Shown here in pieces: positions 44,302 to 53,704 of a DNA stretch of 64,000 bases. How positions within the stretch are numbered: position 1 is the stretch's first letter; each line of letters starts with the position of its first letter. Source of the DNA: CBDFJH01 sp965198095 (lineage in GTDB: Bacteria; Latescibacterota; UBA2968; GCA-2709665); the NCBI GenBank assembly GCA_965198095.1, contig OZ240239.1, positions 3,906,001-3,970,000 on the forward strand, written 5' to 3'. The notes beneath the pieces are model-generated. The model worked only from the letters and a program-made list of their open reading frames with translations. It had not been told where the DNA came from and did not search any database. Position numbers and translations under genes: made by a program.

Positions 44302-45487
44302 CTAGAAGACCTTGCGGCGGATGTCCTCCGGCAGGGGCGCCACGTCCATTCTCCGCCATCCGTTCCGGAGGGACTGCGTGGCGGCGCACCCCACGGCGAC
44401 GCTCATACGACCGGCGAGGGGGGTGGCCAGGGGCGCCTTTCCGTCCACCAGCACATCCACGAAATCCTTGCACACCCTCGGATCGGCGCCGAAGTGACCG
44501 CCCGACGCGGCCTTTACGTCAATCCGACGGTCTCCGAAGTTTTGCCAGCGGTTCGATTTGTCACGCGTCCGCACGATCACCCTGGTGCTGTCGTCCAGAT
44601 TCTCGATCCGGCCTTCCGTCCCGATGAGGGTGTAGTTGCGCCAGTAGTCCGGCGTGAAGTGGCACTGCATATACGAGGCCTTGATCCCGCCGGCCAGCTC
44701 CATCACGACGATGCTGTTGTCTTCCACGTCCACGGCCTCGCGGAACACACACTGGTTCTTCTTGTTCGCCGACGGCGAGTCGCCGAGGTCCTGGTACTCC
44801 ACGCAGGTATCCTGCTCATCGCAGTCCGGACAGCGCAGGTCGTTCGGCCTTTCGCCTCCGTAGTAGTCCAGCCCCCCGCAGGCTGCGACACGTTCGGTGT
44901 AGCGCCCTGTCAGCCAGTGAATCATAGTCGATGTCGTGCGACGCCTTTTGAAGAAGCAGTCCGGTCGACCGGCGCGACTCCGCGTGCCAGTCGTGGTAGT
45001 ACCAGTCCCCGCCGTGTCCGACGAAGTGCCGCACCCACACCGCCTTGACCTCGCCGATGGCGCCGGAATCGATCGCCTCTTTCATCACGCGAAAGAGGTT
45101 CGCGTATCGCATGTTGAACCCGATCATGAATTTCTTCTTCGACGCGACCCACGCACGCAGCATCCGGTCGCAGCCCTCGGTCGTGATGGCCATCGGCTTC
45201 TCCGAGAAGACGTGCTTTCCGGCTTCAAACGCGTCGCAGACGTAGCGCTCGTGCGTGTCATCGGGACTCATCACGGCAATCGCATCGACGTCGGTCCGGT
45301 CAATCAGCGCCCGGGCCTCCCGAGTCGTGAATCCCTTCCCGTTCACGTGCTCACGATACCATTCCAGCGCCGCCTCGGAAGGGTCTGCGGCTCCGACCCC
45401 GACGGAACGACCGCCGGGGTCGTGCCAATGCCTGGCCATCGCGCCACGCCCCGCGGCGCCGATGACGCCGATTCTGACCTCGCTCAC
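44302..45487 (-). pseudogene. Gfo/Idh/MocA-family oxidoreductase, single-base frameshift
   Basis: GTG 45487 overlaps the stop of the upstream gene (GTGA) and follows AAGGGAG. The NAD fold VRIGVIGAAGRGAMARHW and the catalytic-type EKP in VFSEKPMAITT are in frame one, through LLLQKASHDID. Then one extra T near 44926 shifts the rest: MIHWLTGRYTERVAACGGLD, FTPDYWRNYTLIGTEGRIEN, SGGHFGADPRVCKDFVD. The repaired protein has about 394 residues and resembles sugar or inositol dehydrogenases. Either a genuine mutation or sequence error. Confidence 0.87.
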
Positions 45488-46986
45488 GGGCTCCCTTTCG
45501 ACATCGGTCGGCATCCACGCGGTTCCACGACGCCCATACGCTGCGACGCCGTTCCCCCGGCACCCACGCCTCCGGTCCTGTCCAGCCTGAACCTGCGAGG
45601 ATCTCCCAGACGTTTCTCCAGCGCCGCCGCGTCCAGCTCCGAGTGGGTCAGCACCCAGTCCACCTCATCGGCCAGGGGGGAGTCGAAGATTCCGGGATCG
45701 TCCGCGCAGATCGCCAAGTCGACGTCGGATCTCAGGAACCGGTGAACCGGGTGATGCGCCGCGTCCGGAACGGCGCCGATCCTGAGATTGGACGTCGGAC
45801 AGGTCTCGATCACGGTTCCCAGTTCGGCCAGGCGATCCAGCACGAAGCGTTGCCGCTTTCGTATCTCGTCGAAGCGCAGCGCGTCATAGGGGCGTCCGAC
45901 CTCGCCTTCCGCGTCCGTCTTTACCAGTCTTGCTCGTTCCGCCCTCAGCGCGGGCAGGTCGACCGCGATCCCGTAGCGCTTCAGCGCAACCCGGTGCGCA
46001 ATGTCATAGTCGATCTGGTCCAGGCGCTCGCTCACCTGCTCTCGCTCGTGCGCGCCGGGACGCCTGGCGACGGCAGCCACAGGGTCCAGACCCAGGGCAA
46101 TCGCGTGCCCCAGCCTTTGAGCGCCCATCTCGGCGACCTCGTGACACCAGCGGATCGCACTCTCGAGCGACTTGTCGAAATAGGACTCGCCCACGTGGTA
46201 GACGATGCCCAACGCCCGGTCCGGCCGCTTCCGGTTGTCTTCGAAGACCCTTTCGAACAGGGGACGCAGACCCTTCGGCGGATAGCCCTCTTCGAAGAAG
46301 GCGAAATCGACGCCCACGATCGCGGGAACCAGCTCGGGCGATCGATCCAGGAGACGCTGCACGAGCGCGTAGTCTTCCAGTGCGGCGTCGCGCCGGAGGG
46401 TGATGATGTACCGGAGTGTCACCCCGTCCCGTGAAGCGCGCTGGAGCGCTTTCGCGTGCAGGCGATGAAACCGGAGAAACGCCTCGGCGTCCCGGCCGGC
46501 GCTGCAGCGATACTCTACGTAAGTGAGACCTTCCCGGCGATGCCGGTCTATGACGCGATGGAAGAGCCGCTCGCATCCGGAAGGTGTTTCCAGGTAATGG
46601 CGATAGAGGCAGATCACAAAGTTGAACTTGGCCTGGAACCTTTCGAAGGCCCCTCCGTCTCGCTCCCCGAAAAGGACGTGCTCGCGAAACCGGTCCAGAC
46701 CGCCCGACGCATCGGTTCGCAGGTCCTCGAACAGCGCCGCCGGATTCGGACGCGTCCCGAACGCCTCTTCATACGAATCGCAGTAGAGACGCCAGTCCAC
46801 CTGTCGATACACGTCCCGCCCCAGCATCGCCAGGTCTTCCGCCGGAAGGCATCCGCCGGGATGAACGTGAAGCTCGCAGCGCTTTTGCAGGTCCAGGGGT
46901 CTCAATGTTTTCGGCGTCGCGACGGCGTGTCGAGGCGCGCTCGACGGGCTGCGGCAAGTTCCGGAAGTGAATCCACGCCTCGTCAC
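45484..46986 (-). CDS. adenosine deaminase-superfamily protein
   Basis: A 500-residue amidohydrolase with the adenosine deaminase motif set: zinc ligands in ELHVHPGGCL, substrate side in GIVYHVGESYFDKS, the His of RLGHAIALG, then ETCPTSNLRIG and ICADDPGIF (metal Asp pair). It is longer than classical adenosine deaminases (about 340), with an insertion rich in Arg/Glu around LPALRAERARLVKTDAEGEV. The substrate is probably a purine or related base. Start GTG 46986 overlaps the amidase stop as GTGA. The stop again overlaps the next gene as GTGA, so translation looks coupled. Confidence 0.8.
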   Translation of the reverse strand: MTRRGFTSGTCRSPSSAPRHAVATPKTLRPLDLQKRCELHVHPGGCLPAEDLAMLGRDVYRQVDWRLYCDSYEEAFGTRPNPAALFEDLRTDASGGLDRFREHVLFGERDGGAFERFQAKFNFVICLYRHYLETPSGCERLFHRVIDRHRREGLTYVEYRCSAGRDAEAFLRFHRLHAKALQRASRDGVTLRYIITLRRDAALEDYALVQRLLDRSPELVPAIVGVDFAFFEEGYPPKGLRPLFERVFEDNRKRPDRALGIVYHVGESYFDKSLESAIRWCHEVAEMGAQRLGHAIALGLDPVAAVARRPGAHEREQVSERLDQIDYDIAHRVALKRYGIAVDLPALRAERARLVKTDAEGEVGRPYDALRFDEIRKRQRFVLDRLAELGTVIETCPTSNLRIGAVPDAAHHPVHRFLRSDVDLAICADDPGIFDSPLADEVDWVLTHSELDAAALEKRLGDPRRFRLDRTGGVGAGGTASQRMGVVEPRGCRPMSKGSP

Positions 46987-48440
46987 GAGACGGGAGGTCT
47001 GCGCTCGATCCACGGCCGCGCGCGTTCGAAGGCGGCCGATGCCGCCAGAACCGTCTCTTCCCCGCCTTTCCTGCCCACGATGTGAAGACCGATCGGCAGA
47101 CCGCCGTTCGAGAACCCCGACGGGACGTTCGCCGCGGGATGTCCAATCGCATTGATCGGCAGCGTGAACGCGCCGTTCCAGTACTGTTCCGGGTAGATCG
47201 ATTTACCGGACACCTCGCCCGGAAAGGTGCCGTTCCGGAAGGCCGGGAAGCAGGCCGTCGGCGAAAGCAGGAGGTCGTATGTCTCGAACAGATCGGTCAT
47301 CCGGGCCTTCAGACGGTCCATCCGTCCCAGCGTCCTCGCATATTCCGCAGCGGTGACCCTGGCGCCGCGTTCCAGGAAGAACCGCGCAAACTCGGTCATT
47401 TGCTCTCCGTGGCTGTCGAGAAACCGGCCAAGGGAGGCGTAGCAGTCCGCTGCGATCATCGGCCCGAACGTGTTGTAGGGCGGGTCCATGACAAGGTCGG
47501 ATGCCTCGACGTGGCAGCCCAGCTCCTCGAAGACCCGGGCCGCCGAGGCGGTGACCTCCAGGACCTCCGGGTCGACGTCGGCGAACCCGAAGTCGGGGCT
47601 CCAGGCGATGCGCAGACCCGCGATCTCCTCGTCGACTGCGGCCACGAAATCGGGTGGCATCTCGCGGAGCGAAGTCGGGTCCCGGGGGTCGTATCCGGCA
47701 ACGGTCTGAAGGAGCAACGCCGAGTCCCGCACCGTGCGGCTGAGGGGCCCGTTCTGGGAAAACAGGTAAGGCATCGGCGGTCCCGCCTGCCCGGTGTAGC
47801 CCGACACCCTGCCCTGCGTGGGCTTGATGCCGTAGACGCCGCAGAAGTGCGCCGGGATCCGGATCGACCCACCGCCGTCGCTTCCGGTTGCCACGGGACA
47901 CAGGGACGCGGCCACCGAAGCGGCGGCGCCTCCGCTCGACCCCCCCGGCGTGCAATCGGGGTCCCAGGGGTTGCCTCCGTCGCTGCCGAACCGGTTTTGG
48001 CAGGTGCCGACCATGGCGAACTCCGGAACGTTGGTCTTGCCCAGGATGACCGCCCCGGCATCCCGGACGCGCTCGACCACGGCGGCATCCCGCTCCGGGA
48101 TCCGGTCTTTGAACACCAGCGAGCCCGCGGTCGTTCGGATCCCTCGCGTCATCTGGTTGTCCTTGATCGAGATCGGCAATCCGTGCAGCGCCCCCAGCGC
48201 GTCCCCCCGGACCACCGCCTTCTCGGCGGCTCTGGCCCCGTCCATCGCCTCGTCGGGCGTCAGCTCGAGGAATGCGTTCAGCCGCCGGTCCAGCCGATCG
48301 ATGCGGCTGAGGAAGCACTCGGTCAGCTCCACCGGGGAAACCTGTTTCGTTGAAATCAGCTCCAGGAGATCGGTCGCCGAGGCGAACGCCAGCGCTTCAT
48401 CCCCCACAAGAGACTCCTTCCCCTGTTCATGATGCGTCAT
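46983..48440 (-). CDS. amidase-signature hydrolase
   Basis: A 485-residue amidase-signature enzyme with the complete Ser-cisSer-Lys triad: K93 in ISIKDN, S168 in PGGSSGG, S192 in DGGGSIRIP, spaced 75 and 24 residues as in fatty acid amide hydrolase. It hydrolyses an amide or carbamoyl bond. No GatB or GatC neighbour is seen, so it is not the tRNA amidotransferase. ATG 48440 starts the family sequence; the frame extends to 48482. First gene of a three-gene operon with the deaminase-like and dehydrogenase genes; a complete MITE lies just upstream. Confidence 0.88.
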   Translation of the reverse strand: MTHHEQGKESLVGDEALAFASATDLLELISTKQVSPVELTECFLSRIDRLDRRLNAFLELTPDEAMDGARAAEKAVVRGDALGALHGLPISIKDNQMTRGIRTTAGSLVFKDRIPERDAAVVERVRDAGAVILGKTNVPEFAMVGTCQNRFGSDGGNPWDPDCTPGGSSGGAAASVAASLCPVATGSDGGGSIRIPAHFCGVYGIKPTQGRVSGYTGQAGPPMPYLFSQNGPLSRTVRDSALLLQTVAGYDPRDPTSLREMPPDFVAAVDEEIAGLRIAWSPDFGFADVDPEVLEVTASAARVFEELGCHVEASDLVMDPPYNTFGPMIAADCYASLGRFLDSHGEQMTEFARFFLERGARVTAAEYARTLGRMDRLKARMTDLFETYDLLLSPTACFPAFRNGTFPGEVSGKSIYPEQYWNGAFTLPINAIGHPAANVPSGFSNGGLPIGLHIVGRKGGEETVLAASAAFERARPWIERRPPVS

Positions 48441-48526
48441 CCGGTCGGTCCATCGTCGACTCCGGGAAGCATCGCCGCACACCCCGGCGTCGCGCGCACC
48501 AATATAAATGTTTCGCCCCTTGTTGT

Positions 48527-49044
48527 CCTGAATAATTCATAAATTTGCTGAAAATTTCCATCATTTCATGTAGAACAATCAGTGATCCAATTTGAGCTGA
48601 AAAACTTTGTTTTGGTGCAATAACTGGAAAGCCCGGGATTCACGCAGATTGTTCAGATTTCACGAGTGATTCGGGCCAGATGCCATCGCGGCCGTGGCGT
48701 TTCGGCTCTCTGGCTGCTTCGGCGTTCCTCCTCCCCAGGGGTTGGGGCCCTCTGTGGGACGGGGTCAGGTGCGGGTGCGGATGTGGGGGCGAATGGAAAT
48801 TCGCGGCGTGGGGGCGGGTCCCGCAGTGGGCATAAGGCGGGGGGAGGAGTTCATTCCTTTCGCCGCGCCAATACTTTCCAGTGAGGCTGAGTCGCCACGG
48901 CCCGAGCCTCCCCGGCGTTTGAGGGGCCTGCCTGCGCCGCGTTGGGCGCGGCAGGCAGGCGCCCTTCTTTTGTCACCTTTTCTTGGGCGGCAAGAAAAGG
49001 TGAGTACGAGTGACTTTCCTAACTTTTCTTATGAATTATTCAGG
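48527..49044 (+). mobile_element. MITE-like element, complete copy (518 bp)
   Basis: Terminal inverted repeats CCTGAATAATTCAT (48527-48540) and ATGAATTATTCAGG (49031-49044) are exact reverse complements. They are flanked by TTGT on both sides (48523-48526 and 49045-49048), a target duplication. The left arm is AT-rich; the core holds the hairpins GCCTGCCTGC/GCAGGCAGGC and CACCTTTTCTT/AAGAAAAGGTG. No transposase is encoded, so it must depend on one elsewhere. Confidence 0.88.
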
Positions 49045-49214
49045 TTGTCTATCTCGCAAGCCCAACGCCCGGCGTCCGTTTTCACAACCTTTCAAACAGG
49101 TTGCAATTTCCTTCGGAGGACGTACCTTGTTGCGTGCCGGCAGTTCGGCTCCCGATCGACGCATGTTCTCTCGAAGAACGCCTGAAGAAGGCGAAGCCCG
49201 AAAGGAAAATCGGC

Positions 49215-49454
49215 GTGCTCCTGCTCACCCTCCTGAAACTCTATTCCTACGTCGTGATCATCCGGGTCGTCTTCTCCTGGATGAATCCCAATCCGTCCAA
49301 CCCGCTCGTTCGGTTCGTCTACGTCGTTACCGAACCGGTGCTCGCGCCGGTCCGTCGCGTCCTCCCGCCGATGGGGGGATTCGACTTCTCGCCCATCGTC
49401 GTGTTCATCGCCATCGCGATCCTGATTCGTATCCTGAATGGGATGCTGTTCTGA
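49215..49454 (+). CDS. YggT-family membrane protein
   Basis: I chose GTG 49215, preceded by AAAGGAA with 7 bases spacing, giving 79 residues; the open frame starts at 49101, but its first 38 residues are unlike the family. YggT hallmarks: YSYVVIIRVVFSWMNPNPSN, LVRFVYVVTEPVLAPVRRVL and PPMGGFDFSPIVV. Two membrane helices flank a periplasmic loop. Single YggT repeat instead of the two in E. coli. YggT often sits by cell-division or proline genes; here it stands alone. Confidence 0.85.
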   Translation: MLLLTLLKLYSYVVIIRVVFSWMNPNPSNPLVRFVYVVTEPVLAPVRRVLPPMGGFDFSPIVVFIAIAILIRILNGMLF

Positions 49455-49568
49455 CCCCGATGCGCGCGGTCTCCTCTCTCACCCGCTTCACGTCGATCCC
49501 TCGAGCTGCGTCGGATTTCCGAACGCACGTCGACGTCTGACGAAGGCGCATCAGGGGGTTCGCTCCTC

Positions 49569-50543
49569 ATGCCCCGCAAGCCGGCGGGAAGCCCGTTTCG
49601 TTTCACTTCAGCGCTGTTGCTGCTGCAGTTCGCGCTGCCGACGCTCACACCGGCCGCGGACCCCCCGGACGAAACGCCCGAAAACTTCAAAATTGCTTTC
49701 ATCGGCGACCAGGGACTCGCTGCGAGCGCGAAAGCGGTCCTCTGGATGATCAAGAGCGAAGGCGCCCACGCCGTCGTGCACACGGGCGACTTCGACTACG
49801 CCCACAAACCTCACGAATGGGAGAAGCAGATCAACGGCATCCTGGGCCCTGATTTTCCCTACCTGTCCGTGATCGGAAACCACGACAGGCGAAAGTGGCG
49901 CGGTCGGGAGGGATATCAGCAGTGGATCGAACGTCGCTTCGACCGGCTCGGTATCGCCTGGGAAGGCGACCTCGGCGTCCAGTGCCGCTTCCACTACGAA
50001 GGGATCCTTTTCGTCTTCGTCGCGCCCGGAGAGATCGGTTCCGATCACGACGACTATATCCGGGAAAGTCTCGGAAACAGTCGTGCGATCTGGCGCATCT
50101 GCGCCTGGCATAAGAACATGAGGCCCATGCAGCTGGGAGGAAGCGCAAACGCCACCGGGTGGGGCGTCTACCGCGAAGCGCGGCGGGGCGGGGCCATCAT
50201 CGTTACGGGCCACGACCATACCTACGGCCGAACCCATCTCCTCGAAAGCATCCAGCACCGGAAGGTGGCGAGCGAGTCCGACACCCTCAGAGTCACCAAA
50301 GGCCGGACCTTTGTCGTCGTCTCCGGCCTCGGCGGCAGGAGCGTCCGGAAGCGGAAGCAGTTCCCCCTCGGCGATTGGTGGAAACGGATCCACACCGCTG
50401 ACCGCGGCGGTGACTACGGCGCCCTCTTCGGCGTCTTCAACGTCAACGGCCGGAACAACCGCGCCGACTTCACGTTCATAGACATTACAGGTAGAGTCGT
50501 CGATCGCTTCACGGTCATCCGCGCGCTTGAAGAGGGTCGTTGA
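49569..50543 (+). CDS. secreted calcineurin-like metallophosphoesterase
   Basis: A 324-residue exported protein: signal peptide SALLLLQFALPTLTPAADPP followed by the metallophosphoesterase motifs in order, IGDQG (first metal site; the usual D-x-H is replaced), HTGDFDYA, VIGNHDRRKW, CAWHKNMRP and TGHDHTYGR. It would hydrolyse a phosphomonoester or diester outside the cytoplasmic membrane. The set of GNHD and GHDH is complete. Substrate unknown. Confidence 0.85.
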   Translation: MPRKPAGSPFRFTSALLLLQFALPTLTPAADPPDETPENFKIAFIGDQGLAASAKAVLWMIKSEGAHAVVHTGDFDYAHKPHEWEKQINGILGPDFPYLSVIGNHDRRKWRGREGYQQWIERRFDRLGIAWEGDLGVQCRFHYEGILFVFVAPGEIGSDHDDYIRESLGNSRAIWRICAWHKNMRPMQLGGSANATGWGVYREARRGGAIIVTGHDHTYGRTHLLESIQHRKVASESDTLRVTKGRTFVVVSGLGGRSVRKRKQFPLGDWWKRIHTADRGGDYGALFGVFNVNGRNNRADFTFIDITGRVVDRFTVIRALEEGR

Positions 50544-50782
50544 TCTCCTGCTGGCCGCACCCCGATTCCTGAACGAGGCCATCCGGACAGACCCGGTCGC
50601 GACGGTGACAGGCACCCGTCCGGTCGCGTGAAACGCCGGGTTTCTTCGCGCATCGGTCGAACACCATCCTCTTGCGACGGTTCGCGGAAAACAACGGAGA
50701 TTCCGTTTGTCACCCCGAATCCCATTCATTATTTTGCTTGGTACAACGCGCACAGGGTCCAATCCGGAAGCCGAGGTGACGC

Positions 50783-52003
50783 ATGCAAGACCGTGAACGC
50801 TGTACCCTGGAGGAGTTTCAGGGCCGCTGGGCCCGGGTCCAGGCCTACCTGAAGGACGAGGGCCTCGCCGCCCTCTTCGCCTATTCCCAGCCCGCAGAGC
50901 ACAAGTGGAGCCAGATCGGACACGTCGCCTACCTCTCCGGCTTCGATAACTACGACCGGCTCGTGGACACCGCCGTCGTGGTCCCCGTAACCGGCCGGCC
51001 TGTCGTCCTGCTCGCCGGCATGCCCTTCATGCTCCAACAGATGCTCGGCCCCAACAGGATCGACGACATCAGGCTCGTCCGCGCCGTCGATCCGAACGCG
51101 GTGGCCCCGGGAGGCGGAAAGGACGGCGGCCCCCGGAGCTTCGCGGCGGAGACCCTCACCGTCCTCGCGGAAAACGGGATCGACTCGGGGGGGATCGGCG
51201 TCGCCGGCCTGAACAACATGCCCTTTCCCTTCTTCGAGGCGCTTCAGCAGGAGCTGGGCGATCGGCTGAAACGAATCCCGGACATCATCGCCCAACACCG
51301 TTCCGTAAAGAGCGAAAACGAGGTCCGGCTCATGCGCCGGGCAGCCGAGCTGAGCGATCTGGGGTTCAACACCATGCTCGAAGTCGCGAAGCCCGGGATG
51401 TCCGGCATCGAGATTCTGGCCGAAATGGAGCGCGCGGTGCGTTTGGAGGGCGCGGACCACGCCATGTACTGGATGGCCTCAGGGCCGCCGCCCGATTGGG
51501 CCAACGCGCATCTGGACATGAAACCCCATCTGCGCGTGCTGGAAGAGGGAGACCTGATGGCCTCCTGTTCCTACGTCCTCTACAAGGGTTACTGGTGCCA
51601 CGGACAGCGCACCGGAGCCATGAAAAGGGAGGCGCCCGCGCTCGAGACCCTGTGCAGAATCGCGCGGGAAGCTCAGGACGAGGGACTGGAGGTAATCAGG
51701 CCGGGCGTCCCCGCCGGCAGGATCGGACAGACGATCGGCCGGGCCGGGCTGGACCGCGGCCTTCCGATACAGGGCGGCCGCGTCGGCCACGGCATGGGGA
51801 TGGATTACGCTGAAAGCCCCAGACTGACCCCGGACAACGACGAGCTGATCGAGGACGGCATGACCTTCGTCGTCCACGCCACGTTCGAGCTGCCGGACTC
51901 GGGCGCGATGTTCGTGCCCCTGGGCGACCTGTGTCACGTCACGCCGGACGGCCCCGAGCTCCTGATGAAGTTTCCGCGCACCCCCTTCGTGGCCGGACAA
52001 TGA
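50783..52003 (+). CDS. M24-fold protein with lost metal ligands (creatinase-like)
   Basis: A 406-residue two-domain pita-bread protein: creatinase N-domain (about 1-160), then RSVKSENEVRLMRRAAELSD and an M24 domain (170-400). In M24 peptidases the metal Asp pair lies in DxG....GYxxDxxRT. Here the segment reads SCSYVLYKGYWCHGQRT, so Asp positions are Cys and His, and the usual IEPG Glu region reads VHATFELPD. The His block GRVGHGMGMDYAESP is kept. This pattern argues for a metal-free hydrolase like creatinase, not an aminopeptidase. The start follows CCGAGGTGACGC. Confidence 0.8.
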   Translation: MQDRERCTLEEFQGRWARVQAYLKDEGLAALFAYSQPAEHKWSQIGHVAYLSGFDNYDRLVDTAVVVPVTGRPVVLLAGMPFMLQQMLGPNRIDDIRLVRAVDPNAVAPGGGKDGGPRSFAAETLTVLAENGIDSGGIGVAGLNNMPFPFFEALQQELGDRLKRIPDIIAQHRSVKSENEVRLMRRAAELSDLGFNTMLEVAKPGMSGIEILAEMERAVRLEGADHAMYWMASGPPPDWANAHLDMKPHLRVLEEGDLMASCSYVLYKGYWCHGQRTGAMKREAPALETLCRIAREAQDEGLEVIRPGVPAGRIGQTIGRAGLDRGLPIQGGRVGHGMGMDYAESPRLTPDNDELIEDGMTFVVHATFELPDSGAMFVPLGDLCHVTPDGPELLMKFPRTPFVAGQ

Positions 52004-52138
52004 GCGGGTCGGACGCGTCCACAGCTCACACGCTCTTCACGTCCGCCCTTTCCGGGGCCGCGACGTGTTCGACACCCTCGAAACGAACGGGTATCATCTG
52101 AAAAGCGGTTTCAATACGACGAGAAAGCGAGGCGAGGC

Positions 52139-52960
52139 ATGGCGGACTTCCGAGGCCTGTACCCGGCCATCGTCACCCCGATGACGGAGGCGGGGCGCCT
52201 GAACGAATCTGCGTATCGGGAGGTGATGGAGTTCAACATCCAGGCCGGCGTGCACGGTTTCTGGATCGCCGGGGGGACCGGCGAGAGCATCCTCCTCACC
52301 GACGAAGAGAACGGGAGACTTGCCGAGATTTCGGCCGACCAGTCCGGAGGAAGGGTCACGAACATCATGCACGTCGGCGCGGCGTCCACGGTCCGCGCCG
52401 CCGCCATGGCCGAAAACGCCGCGAGAGCCGGGGTGGAGGCGATCTGCTGCCTCCCCCCGTTTCTCTACCGGTACGGCGACGCCCAGGTCGTGGAGCACTA
52501 CCGCGCCGTGGCCGCGGCGGCCGATCTGCCCTTCCTCGTCTACAACCTCCCGCAGTTCACCCAGATCGAGATCACGCCCGACCTGATGAAAAAGGTCCAG
52601 GACCGCGTCCCTCAGCTCGTCGGCCTGAAGCATTCGGCGCCGCTGCTCTACTACGTGCGGGACTACGCGAAGATGGGCCTCTCCTGTCTGATCGGGAACA
52701 GCGCGCTCATGCTCCCGGCCCTCACGCTCGGCGCGTCGGGCTGCGTGGACGGACCGCCCAACGCCGCGCCCGAGCTCTGGATCGAGATCCTGAACGCCTA
52801 CCGGGAGGGAGACCTGGCGCGAGGCGAAGCGGCCCAGCGCAGGGCCGGGGCGTTCGTCGACCTGTTCGGGGATGACGAGTTCCAGGCCGGAATCAAAGCG
52901 GTCCTCAGCGAACGGCTCGCATCGACTGCGGCGATCCGCGCCCCCCGCTCTGCGCGCTGA
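52139..52960 (+). CDS. DHDPS/N-acetylneuraminate lyase-family protein
   Basis: A 273-residue class I aldolase-fold enzyme with the family markers complete: PAIVTPMTEAG, IAGGTGESILLT, Tyr in FLVYNLPQF (about 133) and Schiff-base Lys in LVGLKHSAP (about 162). It condenses or cleaves pyruvate-type keto acids. It is about 20 residues shorter than DapA and differs clearly from the lyase at 38.9-39.9 kb. An internal piece of this gene (about 52633-52692) recurs as a fragment at 55747-55799. ATG 52139 follows CGAGGC. Confidence 0.87.
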   Translation: MADFRGLYPAIVTPMTEAGRLNESAYREVMEFNIQAGVHGFWIAGGTGESILLTDEENGRLAEISADQSGGRVTNIMHVGAASTVRAAAMAENAARAGVEAICCLPPFLYRYGDAQVVEHYRAVAAAADLPFLVYNLPQFTQIEITPDLMKKVQDRVPQLVGLKHSAPLLYYVRDYAKMGLSCLIGNSALMLPALTLGASGCVDGPPNAAPELWIEILNAYREGDLARGEAAQRRAGAFVDLFGDDEFQAGIKAVLSERLASTAAIRAPRSAR

Positions 52961-53704
52961 CGCCGGAGCGAAGACGCGATCTGGTCGGGCGTTTCCAAGC
53001 GTTCGGGCTTCCAGCCGTGGCGGTCGCGCATCCGTAGGTCGTTTCGGGATGCGCAAGGTTTGACTCCGGGTCAAAGACCGCGAACCATCCACCAATGTTG
53101 ACAAAAGGCCGGATGCGGGTCGGGGTCCAGCCGGTAAGGTCGCGGCTGGGGCCAGGGACCGCGGGCGACGAAACGCATCGACGCTGACGTAGCGGGTTCC
53201 GTCTTGACAAAAGGATATTCACTTGCCTATGCTGATTCCAATGATCTTATAAAAGCCCTTACGTTCGAGCTTCTAAAACTGCGCGTGCCTATGGTTGAGA
53301 GTACCGGGGTGAAGTGTTCGCCGCCGGGAGGCGGCTCCTACCGAATTTGTCGGCGTTTTCAAGTAATATTCACAAGCCGTTCATTAGGAGCCAGCTCCTG
53401 CTGGCGAAGGTAAACTGTATCCAGACTACGCGGTGCCTTAGCCGTCAAAGGGTACTAGTGGTTCATCCAGGTAGGAGTGCAGGGTAAAGGTGTTTCAGCT
53501 TGATGGTGCATCGTTGATCGCGAAGCGCCAGTTGACGATGGGTGGGATTCCGTTCCGTGAGCCAATCACTTCGTTTAGGTAACTTGTTGGTCGTCTACGT
53601 GTAATGTAGGGGCGTAATACTTTTCTGCAGGATCTGCATATAGAATTTGCGCCCGCGTCCCGGATCGAAGGCGCAAGGCCGCCAAAAATCTCAAACGCCA
53701 AGGC
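52961..53704. other. gene-free region with promoter-bearing repeat
   Basis: No credible gene on either strand. It holds repeat E1 (53092-53266), a stretch with short inverted pieces (GGAGGCGGCTCC, AGGAGCcaGCTCCT near 53325-53400) and a second small E block (53593-53617). Base composition is lower in GC than the flanking genes. Confidence 0.65.
53092..53266 (+). repeat. repeat family E, copy 1
   Basis: About 175 bases shared with 55815-55998, including GCCGGATGCGGGTCGG, CCGGTAAGGTCGCGG, ACGGGTTCCGTCTTGACAAA-type sequence and GATATTCACTT. It follows the lyase gene by 130 bases. It contains TTGACA (53204-53209) and TATGCT (53228-53233), a sigma-70 promoter with an 18-base spacer pointing right. 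Confidence 0.82.
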
